Made by a program: the position numbers and the translations under genes. The notes under the pieces are model-generated. The model did no database searches. It had not been told where the DNA came from and saw nothing but the letters and a program-made list of their open reading frames with translations. From Pogonophryne albipinna (lineage: Eukaryota; Chordata; Actinopteri; Perciformes; Artedidraconidae), in assembly GCA_028583405.1 (NCBI GenBank), contig CM053249.1:42189499-42253498 (forward strand): a stretch of DNA of 64,000 nucleotides. Direction: 5' to 3'. Positions 10,500 to 21,453 of the stretch are shown piece after piece. The first letter of the stretch is position 1. Every line of letters starts with the position of its first letter.

Positions 10500-11535
10500 C
10501 TGACAAACAAGGAGACGGATGGTTTCACTGCAGAGACAGGCCTTAACTCTAAAGATATTATTTCATGGCTACTGGTCAATAAGCACATTCAATGGTCTGC
10601 TCTTGTTTGAAAGCAGAGGATGCCAAGGACACTTTGATCACAATACAATGTGCAGTCATATCAATCCACAGAAAGATGCAGTCAGTTTAACATCAGCTGT
10701 GGCTAAAAAGCACATTGTTTTCTTTGTTACTCTGTCAGAAAACACCATGGAATACTTTTTGAATATTTGTTTCTCTATTTTCTATTCATGCTGTGAACTG
10801 TCTTCAGTGACGAAAATAAAAAGAGAAGAACAAGAAAGCAGCGTAAAAGAAGAAAACAGGTTCAAAGAGAGGAGGACACAGGGATCAGCAGAAGAAGACA
10901 GACAGGAAGTAAACACTAAAGGGAACACCTGTAAAGACTGTCTTATTTAAAAGAAAATGTGAGCAGACCTGGACCAAGGGCGCCGGAAGCGGGGGTGCCA
11001 GAGGGCCCCCCCACTTTACAGCCCTGCCCCACATTTTCGCAGCAGCGGATGCCGCGGAACACTGTACACATCCCGTTTCAATAATTCCCCTCTACTCTAA
11101 AGTCGCATCTAAAAAGAACCCCATCTGATCTAGCTGTGTATATTTTGTTATTTTTGATTGTTATATTCAATCTCATTAGCTACAGGCGTTTTTGAAGCTT
11201 GTAAAGGCAAGAACACAGCTCGCCTCTCACTCGCCACTCTGCTCTTCCACAGCGCCGCTTCCCCTCCCTCCGGCTGAAATTATGAATGTAAGAGTATAGT
11301 AATCATAGATAACACGGCAGGGTCCGTTACAGTTTGTTTTCATCTGATTTCAATTAAACAAAGTCTTGGGTTTCAGAATATTAAACTTGTTTCGTCAAAT
11401 TCAGATGATAAATATAGCTTTGAAGCTTTTAACGGCATAATTACAAGCGGAGAACGGAGTAATTTAACGTCACAGCAGGCATAACAACAGCCGGTGTTTC
11501 TCCTGAGAGTTTTCCCCGGGAAACAAACGCAAAAA

Positions 11536-11576
11536 TACACAAACACACACACGTATACACACACACACACACACAC
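11536..11576 (+). repeat. CA dinucleotide microsatellite
   Basis: Two runs of CA repeats are separated by CGTATA inside the hAT element. The motif is simple and has no other features. Confidence 0.9.
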
Positions 11577-12078
11577 TTGCGAGCTTCCCCCAGACCAGTA
11601 ATCCAAACGAAAATATCTTCCCTCCGTTACTACTTTGATCATTTGCTCCGCGAATAATCAATCAGATCGATCCAGAGAAGAGGACACTTTGAAGGCCTTT
11701 TTCTCAAAATGATGACTCGGTGACAGTCATTATATAATGTGACATATTTCACTTAATATTTGGAGTACAAAAACAATCCTGATATCATTAGAAAGCTAGG
11801 AATATCCTCTTTCCAACAGTGTTTACAACTCAAAATGTGTCTTCGGGTTAATGCGACTGATTTCGATGGAGCAGCAGGTCACTTTGCATTAGGTAAAATA
11901 CAGCAGGCAGACATAACAGGAAGAATATGTACATTTTAATCCAATCAAATAGGACATTGTCACACCATTCAAATGTATCCATGTACATTACAACCAATAA
12001 CAAAGCTTAGATGTGTTTATTTGTTACGTTGTTTACGTTATGTGTTACGTTGTTCTGTGTGTGTCAACCGTTAACATG

Positions 12079-12620
12079 TCAGAAGAACCGGCACATAAGA
12101 AAACGAAATACAGTCAAACTAAGCTGAAATTCAACAACTTGAATGTCACATCCCTGACATCCGCACCTCCGGAGCCTGGCCCTTTAACCATAGAACCAGC
12201 GCAGCCAGATGAACCCAAAGCAGCAGCTCTGAGGCCGCATAGACTGTCAAAACCGCCGCCGCCGGCATCGTTGAACCGAAATAGGCTGGTTCCGACTGCA
12301 TGGAGGTTTGTTGTCGGGACATTGTGACGGGCAAATAAAAGCTTATTTGGGCAAAGAGAAAGGTACTTCAATGCAGAATGGTACAAAAACAGAGAGTGGT
12401 TAATTATTTGCAAAACCACTGAACGAGCCTTCTGTGAAATATGCAGATTTTCTGCTGTCAAACGGCTTTTAACTTTCTCCAAATGTGGAGATGACAGCTT
12501 TGTAAATACCGAGTTAATAACTGGAACTTTTCACAGAGCTTACTTCAGTCAAACACCAGTCAACATTCAGCTTGTCAAACAAGAGCATAGGAAAAAAGAA
12601 GAGATGGAATGATGTGTGGG
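12079..12620 (+). pseudogene. hAT transposase N-terminus with TTF-like zinc finger, broken
   Basis: A frame starting MSEEPAHKKTKYSQTKLKF encodes a basic leader then a Pro-rich stretch, ending at 12325-12327. In another frame from about 12361 comes RYFNAEWYKNREWL followed by AFCEICRF, matching the W...W...FC..C pattern of TTF-type zinc fingers at the start of ZMYM6/hAT-like transposases. A frameshift separates the parts, and all catalytic residues further downstream are lost. Confidence 0.55.
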
Positions 12621-13163
12621 CTGGACCTGTATAGTTTCATTGACAGGAAAGGAGTGAGCAGAGGGTTAAGTTGTCCATTCTTGTTCTGTTTTCTCTGACT
12701 ATCTTCCTCCTGAACACCCTCTCAGACTTTCATTTGCTCGCGCTACTAAAGAGACACGTTACCATGGAAACCAAACAATGGTGTAGCTGTATTGAAGTCC
12801 GAGTGGAAACAGTAACATTTGGTGCGTTATGTTAGAATGACACAAATCAGATTTAGTCAGAAATCGGGAGAAATGCGGGATAAATATGACCCCGGGAGGA
12901 AAACGGGAGTCTCCCGCGAAAATCGGGAGGGTTGGCAAGTATGTCACATACACACGCACTTTTTGGCCCCCCCACTTCTGAAATTAATCCGGCGCCGCTG
13001 ACCTGGACAGTCCATCAGTTCAGCAATGCTCTGCAGTAGAATGGACTTTTTTTCTTAGCATGAGCAATATGATCATTTTTAAATCAATTTTTTTTTTAAA
13101 ACAACATTATCAGTTAAATTGTTGATTTAGTTAGTAAGTAGCTTTGTATTTAGCGGAAACATG

Positions 13164-13442
13164 TAGGGATGTCCCGATCACCTTTTTTTGCTCCCGATCC
13201 GATTCCGATCATTTGATTTTGACAATCTGCCGATACAGATTTTTCCCGATCCGATCTATATGCAATGCATTAAGAGAAAGAAAGGTAACAGATAACGGCT
13301 GGTCATCCAACGCGATTAATTCAGCTATCTTGGCTGTTATTTTTTGGGCCTTTTCACTGTTCTGGGGAAGTTTCTCTTTCCTTTTAAAAGTCTCTGAAAG
13401 TGACGGTTGTTTCTGTGCCGTTACCTGATCGGGACATCTCTA
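13164..13442. mobile_element. Short hAT MITE, 279 bp, 8-bp target duplication
   Basis: The ends TAGGGATGTCCCGATCA and (other strand) TAGAGATGTCCCGATCA are 17-bp inverted repeats with one mismatch. GAAACATG flanks both sides (13156-13163 and 13443-13450). The internal sequence is non-coding, rich in CCGAT words near the left end. Confidence 0.9.
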
Positions 13443-14099
13443 GAAACATGTGCAGAGAGCTGTCATTGATGAACAAAGCACTGCAAATGAATCCACCTGT
13501 CAGGTTCCTCATGTTAAGGACAGGATGAATACCACTACAGAGCATCACCGCCATATGTGTACTAATAAGTAGTCACAGGTATTTCTAGAGCACTTAACAA
13601 GCAAGACAAAATATGGTTTCAGAACAAGAAAATGACAGGGCATAAGCAGTTAAGATATCTTGGGGTTAAAAGCAGGAAAGAATGATAAGGTTTCATGATT
13701 TTGTTACCAAGCTGTTTTGTAGGGATATTCCTCAGTTGATCAAAGGGTGAATGTACATTTAGAAGTGAACAACATCATTGTGGTAATTTAAGCGGTTTTC
13801 TATCAAAAACGTTGCGCTGTTGTAGGGAATTTTCGTCAATAATGTTGTGCTCTATATACAATTTGATCAAAAACCAAATATAATCCACTTTCTCTGCTGC
13901 CACAGACGCACACACACACTAAAGTAAACAGATATTGTTCTAAACTGTATTAAAGTAAACAGGTATTATCTTGAACTGTATTGAAGTGAACATGTATTAT
14001 TTGGGACTGTTTTAAAGTAATCCTATATATATAAACCTTCTTACTTACACTCAATGACCCAGATACCCTGACATACACACTTACACCTCTTTCTACCAG

Positions 14100-14670
14100 C
14101 ACACACACATGTTCTTTTCAAGGTTCTTTCTGGGGCCAATATAGTCTCAAGCACCAATATATCTGTGTACAATGTTTGATACTAATCTCTCTGTGTACAA
14201 TGTTTGATTGTTTTGGGAAAGAATAGTTTGTGTGAAATCTTCCTTGAGAAATTAAAGGAGTTAACCCAGGTGTAAGATAAAAAGTGATTCTGACCTTGTC
14301 TAGTCCCGAGGCTCTTTTTCCCAGAACTCTGATTCGCTTAGGAGTAAAATGGGACGGAAGAGACATCTCACATCTCCGCCCCAAATATGTCTATGTATAC
14401 TGTTGTTTATTCATGCAAAATACCCCCTGTTTCTGACTGGCTGGTCCCGATACCTGTATCGCACGGCAGTGGAGCGGGGAGCCCAGAGTGCTCTGTTACA
14501 GGGCACTCTGTATTTCGTATTGTGTTTTTTACCATTAAAATCAGATTATTGTTATAACTTTTATGCCGGTGTTTTGAACTTCTTTTATTAAATCTGACCA
14601 GGCTCATCTAACGGACGGCGCGGAGCGGAGGTGGGCTTTAAGCCACCACTACTGTGTTTGCTTCTACAAC
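14100..14670 (+). repeat. LTR-like sequence
   Basis: The region contains a TGTATAC box, an ATTAAA polyadenylation-type signal near 14535 and a GACGGCGCGGAGCGGAG block followed by CTACAACA. The solo LTR at 34283-35175 ends in a very similar GATCGGCGCGGAGCAGAG...CCACAACA arrangement. The two may belong to related LTR families. The left boundary and target duplication could not be fixed. Confidence 0.4.
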
Positions 14671-15629
14671 ACACACACAACCAAACAAACATGCACACAT
14701 ACCAACAAACACTAGGGATGCTCGATTTTGGCAAAAATCATAATCACGATTATTTTGGTCAATATTGATATCACGATTATTAAATACGATTATTCATCGA
14801 CTTTGAAAACATCCATTTATTGAACTTTAAAAAAAAATTAAATAAGAATTTGAACAGTATCTTTTGAACAGTTGATTACCCTGAACTTTAAGTATAATTC
14901 AACTGCAAAGTATTCAGCTGAGGCCACATCTTTTTCAACTTCCCCACGGCATTTGTCATATAGGGCAGGCAGTGCAGATCTAGTGAAATGATGCCGAGAT
15001 GGCATCGCGTAACGCTTGTCCATAGTGTTAGCCAGTTGCTTAAACCCCTGGTTGCTAACCGTGCTAACTGGGCACATGTCTTTAGCTATGTAGAATGTGA
15101 TGGCATCTGTTATATCTTTGTGTCTTTGCGAGCTGGTTGAGTAGGCCGTTGCACTGTAAAGCGTGTTTCATGACTGTGATGTGGTAGATGAAGTCGAGGG
15201 GGCACGCTTGTGAACTGTAAACGGGGCGCAGGGGGAGCCTCGCTGCGGGTAAACTGTGGACCTCTGTCGCCTGTCAGCGCAACTGAAATTATGACGTTTA
15301 AGAAAAGCGGGCCGGGCCGGCCGTCTGTGATTCTCCAGAACACACAGATGGCCAGTCCGCCCCTGCTGCACTGTACTTTTTTTTGTCCCACGTCGGACTC
15401 CTTTAACCCAAAGTATTTCCGAACAGCAGAATTTGTTTTACCTTTCTTGTTCACAAGTTGCTCTTGTTCTGCCATCTTCGCTCGCGCTGAAATCGCACAA
15501 CTATTGTCACTCACAACCTGGCCGAGACATGGGAGCCTGCCTGCCAGTCTCAGGACACCTCCACTCTCAGGACAGGAAGCTGTGCACGCTAAGAATTACA
15601 AAATAAAATCTCCACTATCAGCACAGCGC

Positions 15630-16144
15630 CATCACCGGACGACAGAGTCGGTCTCCGTGTGCACAGACAGGGCTGCTGTTAACGTCGGTCTGTACAACGG
15701 AATTGTGCCAAAACTACGCCAACCGGCTGCGGAGGGAGACTCCCCCCCCCCTTCACTGGAGAACTGCGCTAAAACAGCTGATCACAACGTTCACACTCTG
15801 TGGTCACGAAGTACTCCACTTGCCCCCCCCCCCCGTCGACTTTCCTGAAGTACTCCCCCGTTGATAGAAATCAACACGTAATGAATTAAGACCCCACGGT
15901 TTGATGATTGATAGGTGAGTGGGCTGTCTTTCATTTTGGCACACAGAACATTTTTATAATAAACATACATACTGTATGTGAAATGGATATATCCGCCTTC
16001 TTTCATTTATCTTTCCATTCCCACAACAATATACATAAAGAAATGGCATATTTTGGACATTGTTTGAATGGTGATTAATCATGATTAATTAATTTTTAAG
16101 CTGTGATTAATCTGATTAAAATGTTTAATCGTTTGATTGCCCTA
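15630..16144 (-). mobile_element. Partial copy of the hAT element also found at 24787
   Basis: This stretch is the reverse complement of roughly 24787-25315, including the terminal TAGGG plus CAAACGATTAA, the AATTAATCATGATTAATC palindromic core and the CGTTAACAGCAGCCCTG block. Only one terminus is present (at 16144). The other end stops abruptly at about 15630. It is nested in the larger hAT element. Confidence 0.8.
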
Positions 16145-17063
16145 ATATATATATAAATAGGGACACCAAGTATTGTCAGTACAGGGCCACTTTCTGAACA
16201 GGAAATGCACACTAGTAAAATAAAATCGCACTGACACTTATTATATATATATATCTATATATAGATATATATATAAATAACGACATCTTGTATTTTAGTT
16301 ACACCCGCTAGACAACAGTGGAGGGTTTGAGAAACAACCATGTTTGCCGGGTGCAGTGCGGCGGAGGTGGTGGGACCCCTGAGTCAGACGGTGCGTCTTG
16401 GTCACGCTTCATATCGGCTGGCCCGGGAAGGAAGAGACACGCAGAGTGGGGGAAGTCCCCCACCCCAACGCAGCACACCCTCCCGGCCATCAGAGTCGAA
16501 CCCGAAGTTCGGAGGAACCGACCGCCAGAGCACCGGCACTAGGCCGGGCCGGCGCGGAGGCCCTTCGACAGTGGGACGCGTTTGCCATTCGATCAGTGAG
16601 AGGAGAGGAGAAAAATGCAACAAAAATGGTCAAAATCCGTTATAATATATGGATGAGTGGGGGGGGGGGGGAACAGCTGGACACAGGCCGTGGGGGGACA
16701 CCTGAGACGGGGCAGTGTCCCCGGTAGAAGAAACCGGGTGAAATAGCCAATAAAAGAAACCGGGGAAAATAGGGGGAAAAGTGAAAAAAAGGGTCCGAAA
16801 ATAGGCACTCGTGAGACGGGCAGAGCCCCTGTCAACTCCCGTTACATTCCTCCATGGTGTAATTTGAGCGAAAAATGGCTAAGTCAACTTTTACGAGCAC
16901 CAGGCTGGGGGGGTCAAAAGGACTTGACCAAGGCCGACCCAAAGTGCATGGTGAGCGGACTCATCACCTCCGTGATGAGTCTCCATTGTGATTTGAAAAC
17001 TTCCATCAGACGAGTCCTTCGGAGGGCAGGGAAAAAAACGTGTTCGTCAGAATCGTCACTTCC

Positions 17064-17157
17064 TGTACTGAGAGTGGAGGTGTCCTGAGAGTGGAGCCTG
17101 CACCGGAACTGTCCTGAGAGTGGAGCCTGCACCGGAACTGTCCTGAGAGTGGAGGCC
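17064..17157 (+). repeat. Short tandem repeat, three copies of about 29-34 bp
   Basis: The phrase TGTCCTGAGAGTGGAG followed by CCTGCACCGGAAC recurs three times in a row. Inverted echoes of the same words (CCACTCTCAGGACA) occur near 15560, so both ends of the enclosing hAT element carry them as subterminal repeats. Confidence 0.75.
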
Positions 17158-17524
17158 TGCAGGCAGACCCCTCTCGGCCGAGAGGACTTTTAGGGAGGGG
17201 CGAAAGCGCACGCAGCAAAATAATCGTTTTATTTCGATTACGTTATTTTCGTAATCGTTGCAAGCCAAAATCGTAATCGAGATTAAAATACGATTAATTG
17301 CACAGCCCTAACAAACACACAAATGTTAATTTGCGCTGGCCGGCCGGGCACCTCTGTATTATTTCATGTGTGGCAGTAATAGGACACCCAGTCTGTTAGG
17401 ATGTAAGCAGCTGTGGAATGAGGTATGTCTTTCTACAGTATGACTGTATATTGTCTGCGGAGCATGGAAAGAGGAGTGGAGGTGCCGTGTTGGATGGAGG
17501 AAGCTGGAGAGGAGTCTGAGGTAC

Positions 17525-17628
17525 CTGGAGGCGTCTATTTCCTCGTCCTTCTCCTGAAGTCGGAACTCCAGGTTCTCTTTAGCTTGAGACAACTCCAAAT
17601 GCAGCCTCAGCACCTTGGTCTCCTCCAC
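17525..17628 (-). CDS. MYH rod exon, 34 codons plus 2 bases
   Basis: Between a CCCCAG acceptor and a GTACCT donor it reads VEETKVLRLHLELSQAKENL then RLQEKDEEIDAS. It matches the family's HEE.KILR.QLE.NQ.K.E..RKLAEKDEE. It leaves two bases (AG) to be completed by the next exon, 7 kb away. Confidence 0.9.
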
Positions 17629-17797
17629 CTGGGGGTCAGGAAGAACAGAAATAAATCAAGAAAGACCTGGGAGTTTTTCTTTAGAGGTATCCAAACTACA
17701 TTAAATGATATGCAACTATAGATACTAAAGATAAATTAAGAGCCGGCATTAAGCACAAATGTCACAGCTACTAAGGGAATTTGCTGAAGCTCTGCAC

Positions 17798-17937
17798 CTC
17801 CAAAGCTGCCTCACACTCTTCCAGTGAGGCCTGTAACTCGTCTTTCTCCTTCTCAATCTTCTTCTTTGCTTTCTGGAGCTCATGGACACTCTTACCTCCA
17901 TCTGAGATCTGGTCTGTAAGGTCAGCTACCTCTTCTA
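17798..17937 (-). CDS. MYH rod exon, 46 codons
   Basis: Two bases complete a Val codon, then [20 protein letters not shown] and [15 protein letters not shown] follow, ending ECEAALE at a GTGCAG donor. The [10 protein letters not shown] segment is a strong sarcomeric myosin landmark. Phase 1 in, 0 out, as in the family. Confidence 0.93.
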
Positions 17938-18047
17938 CTAGACAAAAAAAAAGCCAAATGCATCTATTAAACCATGGTTACTATTCAACTTTCCCTTTAA
18001 AGCCGCGTTAAGCATCACCCTTTCCCCTCATATGATAACTCTTATAC

Positions 18048-18264
18048 CCTGGCAGGCCTTGTTCTTCCTGTGTAAGGTCTCCAGCTGCTCCAAAGACTCT
18101 TCATGGGCAGTCTTCATTTTAAAGAGCTCCATGGTGTGTTGCCTGCTCTCCTTCTGGCAGCCTTCCACCTCAGCAACCAGCTCCTCACACTTTTGCTTCC
18201 TGTCACCAAGCTGCTTCTCCAGAATCCGCTGCTTCTTATCCAGAGCTTGACCACAGCTGCTGGC
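18048..18264 (-). CDS. MYH rod exon, 72 codons plus 1 base
   Basis: The exon opens [20 protein letters not shown] and goes on with [20 protein letters not shown] to KNKACQ. The family reads LDKKQRNFDK and STELFK.KN.YEE.L.HLET. The donor GTATAAG follows one base of the next codon. No stop is present. Confidence 0.92.
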
Positions 18265-18347
18265 CTGGGACAGTGAACATAGGCTCAAGGATAACAATAA
18301 ATAACATCAGGGCACTGCAACACTTGCTCAAAACGCCCCCTTCCTAC

Positions 18348-18480
18348 CTTCTCCAGGTCCAAGCAGAGTTCCCCCACCTCTCCCTGCAACCTTTGTTTGT
18401 TTTTCTCCAGTGAAGAACATTTGGCTTGGGTGGCTTCCACAGCCTCCTCGGCCTCCTGAAGTCTGCTTGCGAGCTTCTTC
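18348..18480 (-). CDS. MYH rod exon, 44 codons
   Basis: After a TTTTACAG acceptor the first base completes a Lys codon. The exon then reads [20 protein letters not shown] and [18 protein letters not shown], ending LDLEK at GTAGGA. This is one of the best-conserved segments and fixes the gene's identity. A LINE fragment starts only about 45 bp upstream of the acceptor. Confidence 0.94.
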
Positions 18481-18524
18481 CTGTAAAACACAAATGATTT
18501 GGACGACATATACTTTATCTATTT

Positions 18525-19012
18525 ATCTATTAGACTGTGTTTCAGATACAGTCGACATTAAGTATGGTGTTCCTCAAGGAAGCATCCTAGGACCTTTCCT
18601 GTTCTCTCTGTAAATGCTCCCTCTAGGCAACATTATTAATCAGAATGATGTTAAATATCACTGTTATGCTGATGAAACACAACTGTATGTCTCCATTTCG
18701 CCAGAAAACCCTTTCTTTCTTTTAACGCACTTTTAACTCAATGACGTTAACATGTGGATGAGAAGTACGTTTTAAAACAGAATGAGCAGAGAACAGAAAG
18801 TGTATTTGTTGGTCCAAAATCAGAATGGCAGAAACTTGAGTAAAAAACAAGTTACAAATCTGGGTGTCATTTTAGACTGTGATCTTAACTTTATTATCCA
18901 TTTTAACAAGGTTGCGAAAACTTTTTTTTTCCATCTTAGAAACACTCAAAATGATGCCGAAATGCTTTTACATGCTTTTGTCACAAGTCGCTTGGATTAC
19001 TGTAACTCTGTG
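18525..19012 (+). mobile_element. L2/Rex-like LINE, reverse-transcriptase fragment (left half)
   Basis: The frame reads YGVPQGSILGPFLFSL, then YADETQLYVSISPE, then NLGVILDCDL and ends SRLDYCNS. These are reverse-transcriptase motifs B, C and the region after, with YADE in place of YADD. Stops and frame changes show decay. The sequence breaks off at 19012. The continuation (SLFIGLPKKSLRKL) is found at about 26498, 7.5 kb away. Confidence 0.8.
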
Positions 19013-21453
19013 TGACTGGCGGAGCCACACACAGTAGTATTCAACATACTTATTAGTGGAATGCTGTGCAACAGCCGTCGAATAACTTCAGCCTACTTTC
19101 AGCTACAGAAACCATTCAAATATCAAAAATATTCAGCCTTTTCAGCACATGATGGGAAACTTTCAACTTTTTCAAAATATTTTACACTGAAATATTCAGC
19201 TTTTTTAACTCTTTTTTAAACATGTAACTCAATGAGAGGAACCTTCAAATCTTCTTTTAACTACACAGTGCACCAAATGCTACTCCTTCCACATAGTTTC
19301 AGCTACAGAAACCATACAAATATTAAAATGTTCAGCTCCTTCAGGACATGTGTGCTATGACTTTTCTTGTTTATGACATTTATACATTTTGAAATATTCA
19401 GCTTTTTAAACTCTTTTTTTAACATGTCTTGGGAGTCGGGAGGCCTGATCATTTATTCCGGCAAATTACTCAGACCTACTAATTGACCTAACAGAAGTTA
19501 TTGAGTCGATGTAAGTTTACTGCTTGGCTCAGATCCACCAACGTCAGCAAGATCTCACCTCTATTAACTCTTGAAGAACCAGGTTCAATTAACTGCTGTT
19601 TCAATTCAGATGACCCGCTAAATCTGCCGAAGGATTTTGATATCAGTAATGAGGTGTGGCCCTACCTAAGCGTGAGTGTGGCAGTGTGCATTCCTTACCT
19701 TTCAAGCAGGAGAGGAGAGCGTAGATGTCTTTTAAGTTGTCCCAATCCAAAAGGTGGGATCAGTTTATTTGAAGAAAAATTGGTCCACACTTGAACAGGG
19801 TTTTACCTTCTCTTGTTACAATATGACTCGTTTTCAAATCCTCTTTTACCTACACTATGCGCCAAATGCTATTCCTTCCACATACTTTCAGCTAGAGACT
19901 TCATTCCAACTTCAAAACGGTCACAAGACCTTCAGCTATAAAACATATTCTTCAGATTTTTGATATCTTTTACACTTTTTGAGATATTTAACTTAGTTTG
20001 GAGCTTGGTAAAGAGGCCTTTTTCAGATTTTAACATTAGTGTGTATTGCGCAGCTCGTTAAGGCTTAGAGTGCGTGATGTCACAGCTAGAGTGGAGGAGA
20101 GCTTGAAATTCACTGCCATAATTCCCAAACCCTACACTCCTTGGACATCATTTTTTGTGAAAAACGTAGGAAAACCTCTCCTACGTTGAAAAAAAAATGC
20201 CACATTATGGACCCAAAAGTACACAAAAAGCAGATTCCGACGCTCCTCACGGTCCTGACATCCTCCACGGGTTGACATTTTACGAAAGCAGCTACCGTTT
20301 TTAAACTATAGTTAGAAATGTAAGAGGTTTATTTCTCATTCAGAACAATGGAAAGGCTCTCCTTTAACAGCACATCTCCATGGAAACCTTTGATCTCTGG
20401 GCTCACGTAAACAGGTGTTTGATAACGTCATCACCATGGTAACCTTTTATCTCTGGGCTCACAAACAGGTGTTATGATTAGGTGTTATGATTAGGTGTTC
20501 AGCACAGAAACAAACACTGACAAACAGACTGGAGTATAACAGACTGTTTCAGTCTATTATTTTCTGTCTGATGGAGACTTCATACTGACTTCAACATGTT
20601 CCACAACATTATTGGTGACGTATGGTTTTAGTTAAAAATGTTGCAGTTAAAATATTCTGCTGCTTTTCAAAGTGTTTTTACTTTCTTTTCTCTTCTTGAT
20701 ACACATTCATTCACTACTACTTACATTTAATATTTGACTGCTTCAGCCTACTTTCAGCTACAGAAACCATTCAACTATTACATTATTCAGCTATTTCAGG
20801 ACATTGAGGCTATACATGTTGTTGTTTATACCTTTTTTAAACCTTTTCTTTTAGATATGAAGCTTCTTCACTATTTTTCCTACTCTTCCAGTTTAATATT
20901 TGACTTTCAAGTTTTCAACAAAGTCATTGCAATGCATTTGAGCTGTAAACATTTTGATTCAAATCATTTCACTTTTCTGCATTTCTCCGCTAAGTTCAGC
21001 AACACACTTACTTGGTTTTTATAGCTAAAAGCATCTACAGAGACCATTCAACTTACTCACACCTGCTTGCTCGTCACACACCTGCTCGCTCGTCACTGCC
21101 TGCTCGCTCGTCGCTGCTTCGGACCGGAGGTTTGTGGAGGCGGTTTGTGGAGGCGTTGTGAGGGCTCGTGTTCGCTTGTCGTGTGCTGGGAGCGGAGGAG
21201 GATTGTCACGGAGGAGGGCCCGTGTTCTGCTGGATCGGAGGCCTGCTCTGGTGCCATCCACCTGTCTTGGTTCCGGTGTGAAGGCCTGCTCCTGCCTGTT
21301 TCTGCCTCTACGGGTGCAAAGGCCTGATCTGAGATTCTGCGGAGAAACCTGGAGAGTTGCTACGCTGCTGCCTCCCTGCCTAGTTCTTGCTGCTGTCCTG
21401 GCGTGGTTCTTGCTCCGGGAACAGCGTGGATACTGTTGTGCTGGTCTGGGAGA

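Larger units (their letters stand above)
10975..13000 (+). mobile_element. hAT element, 2.0 kb, 8-bp target duplication
   Basis: The left end CAAGGGCGCCGGA and the right end (other strand) CAGCGGCGCCGGA form 13-bp inverted repeats with two mismatches. The octamer ACCTGGAC flanks both sides (10967-10974 and 13001-13008). The N-terminal part of a transposase gene survives inside (12079-12620), but the catalytic region is missing, so the element depended on a relative for movement. A CA-rich microsatellite lies at about 11536-11576. Confidence 0.88.
14713..17310. mobile_element. hAT element, 2.6 kb, composite, 8-bp target duplication
   Basis: The left end TAGGGATGCTCGATTTTGGC pairs with a right end that reads TAGGGCTGTGCAATTAATCG on the other strand. 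The flanks are ACAAACAC on both sides (14705-14712 and 17311-17318). Subterminal sequence at both ends is rich in ATCGTAATC/ATCACGATTAT words. It has swallowed part of another hAT element (15630-16144), an AT-rich palindrome near 16235-16280 and a G+C-rich segment of unknown origin (16310-16720). No transposase is recognisable. Confidence 0.85.
10500..17524. other. Myosin intron of about 7 kb filled by hAT elements
   Basis: This intron separates the exons at 10307 and 17525. It carries three hAT-type insertions with clear 8-bp target duplications (starting 10975, 13164 and 14713) and an LTR-like piece near 14.1-14.67 kb. The rest is AT-rich and no further coding exon is visible. Confidence 0.7.

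Noticed and set aside
9426..10610. Plus-strand frames of 75-143 codons over the myosin exons
   Set aside because: They are antisense to well-supported myosin exons and rich in Leu/Ser as expected from reversed coiled-coil codons.
13740..13870. Alternative left ends (TGTTG) for the LTR-like piece near 14.1-14.67 kb
   Set aside because: Neither TGTTG site has a 4-6-bp flank that matches the sequence after CTACAACA, so no boundary was assigned.
14713..17310. Several 60-200-codon frames, including 15210-15848
   Set aside because: They cross hAT ends, homopolymer G/C runs and nested element borders, and no transposase motif is present.
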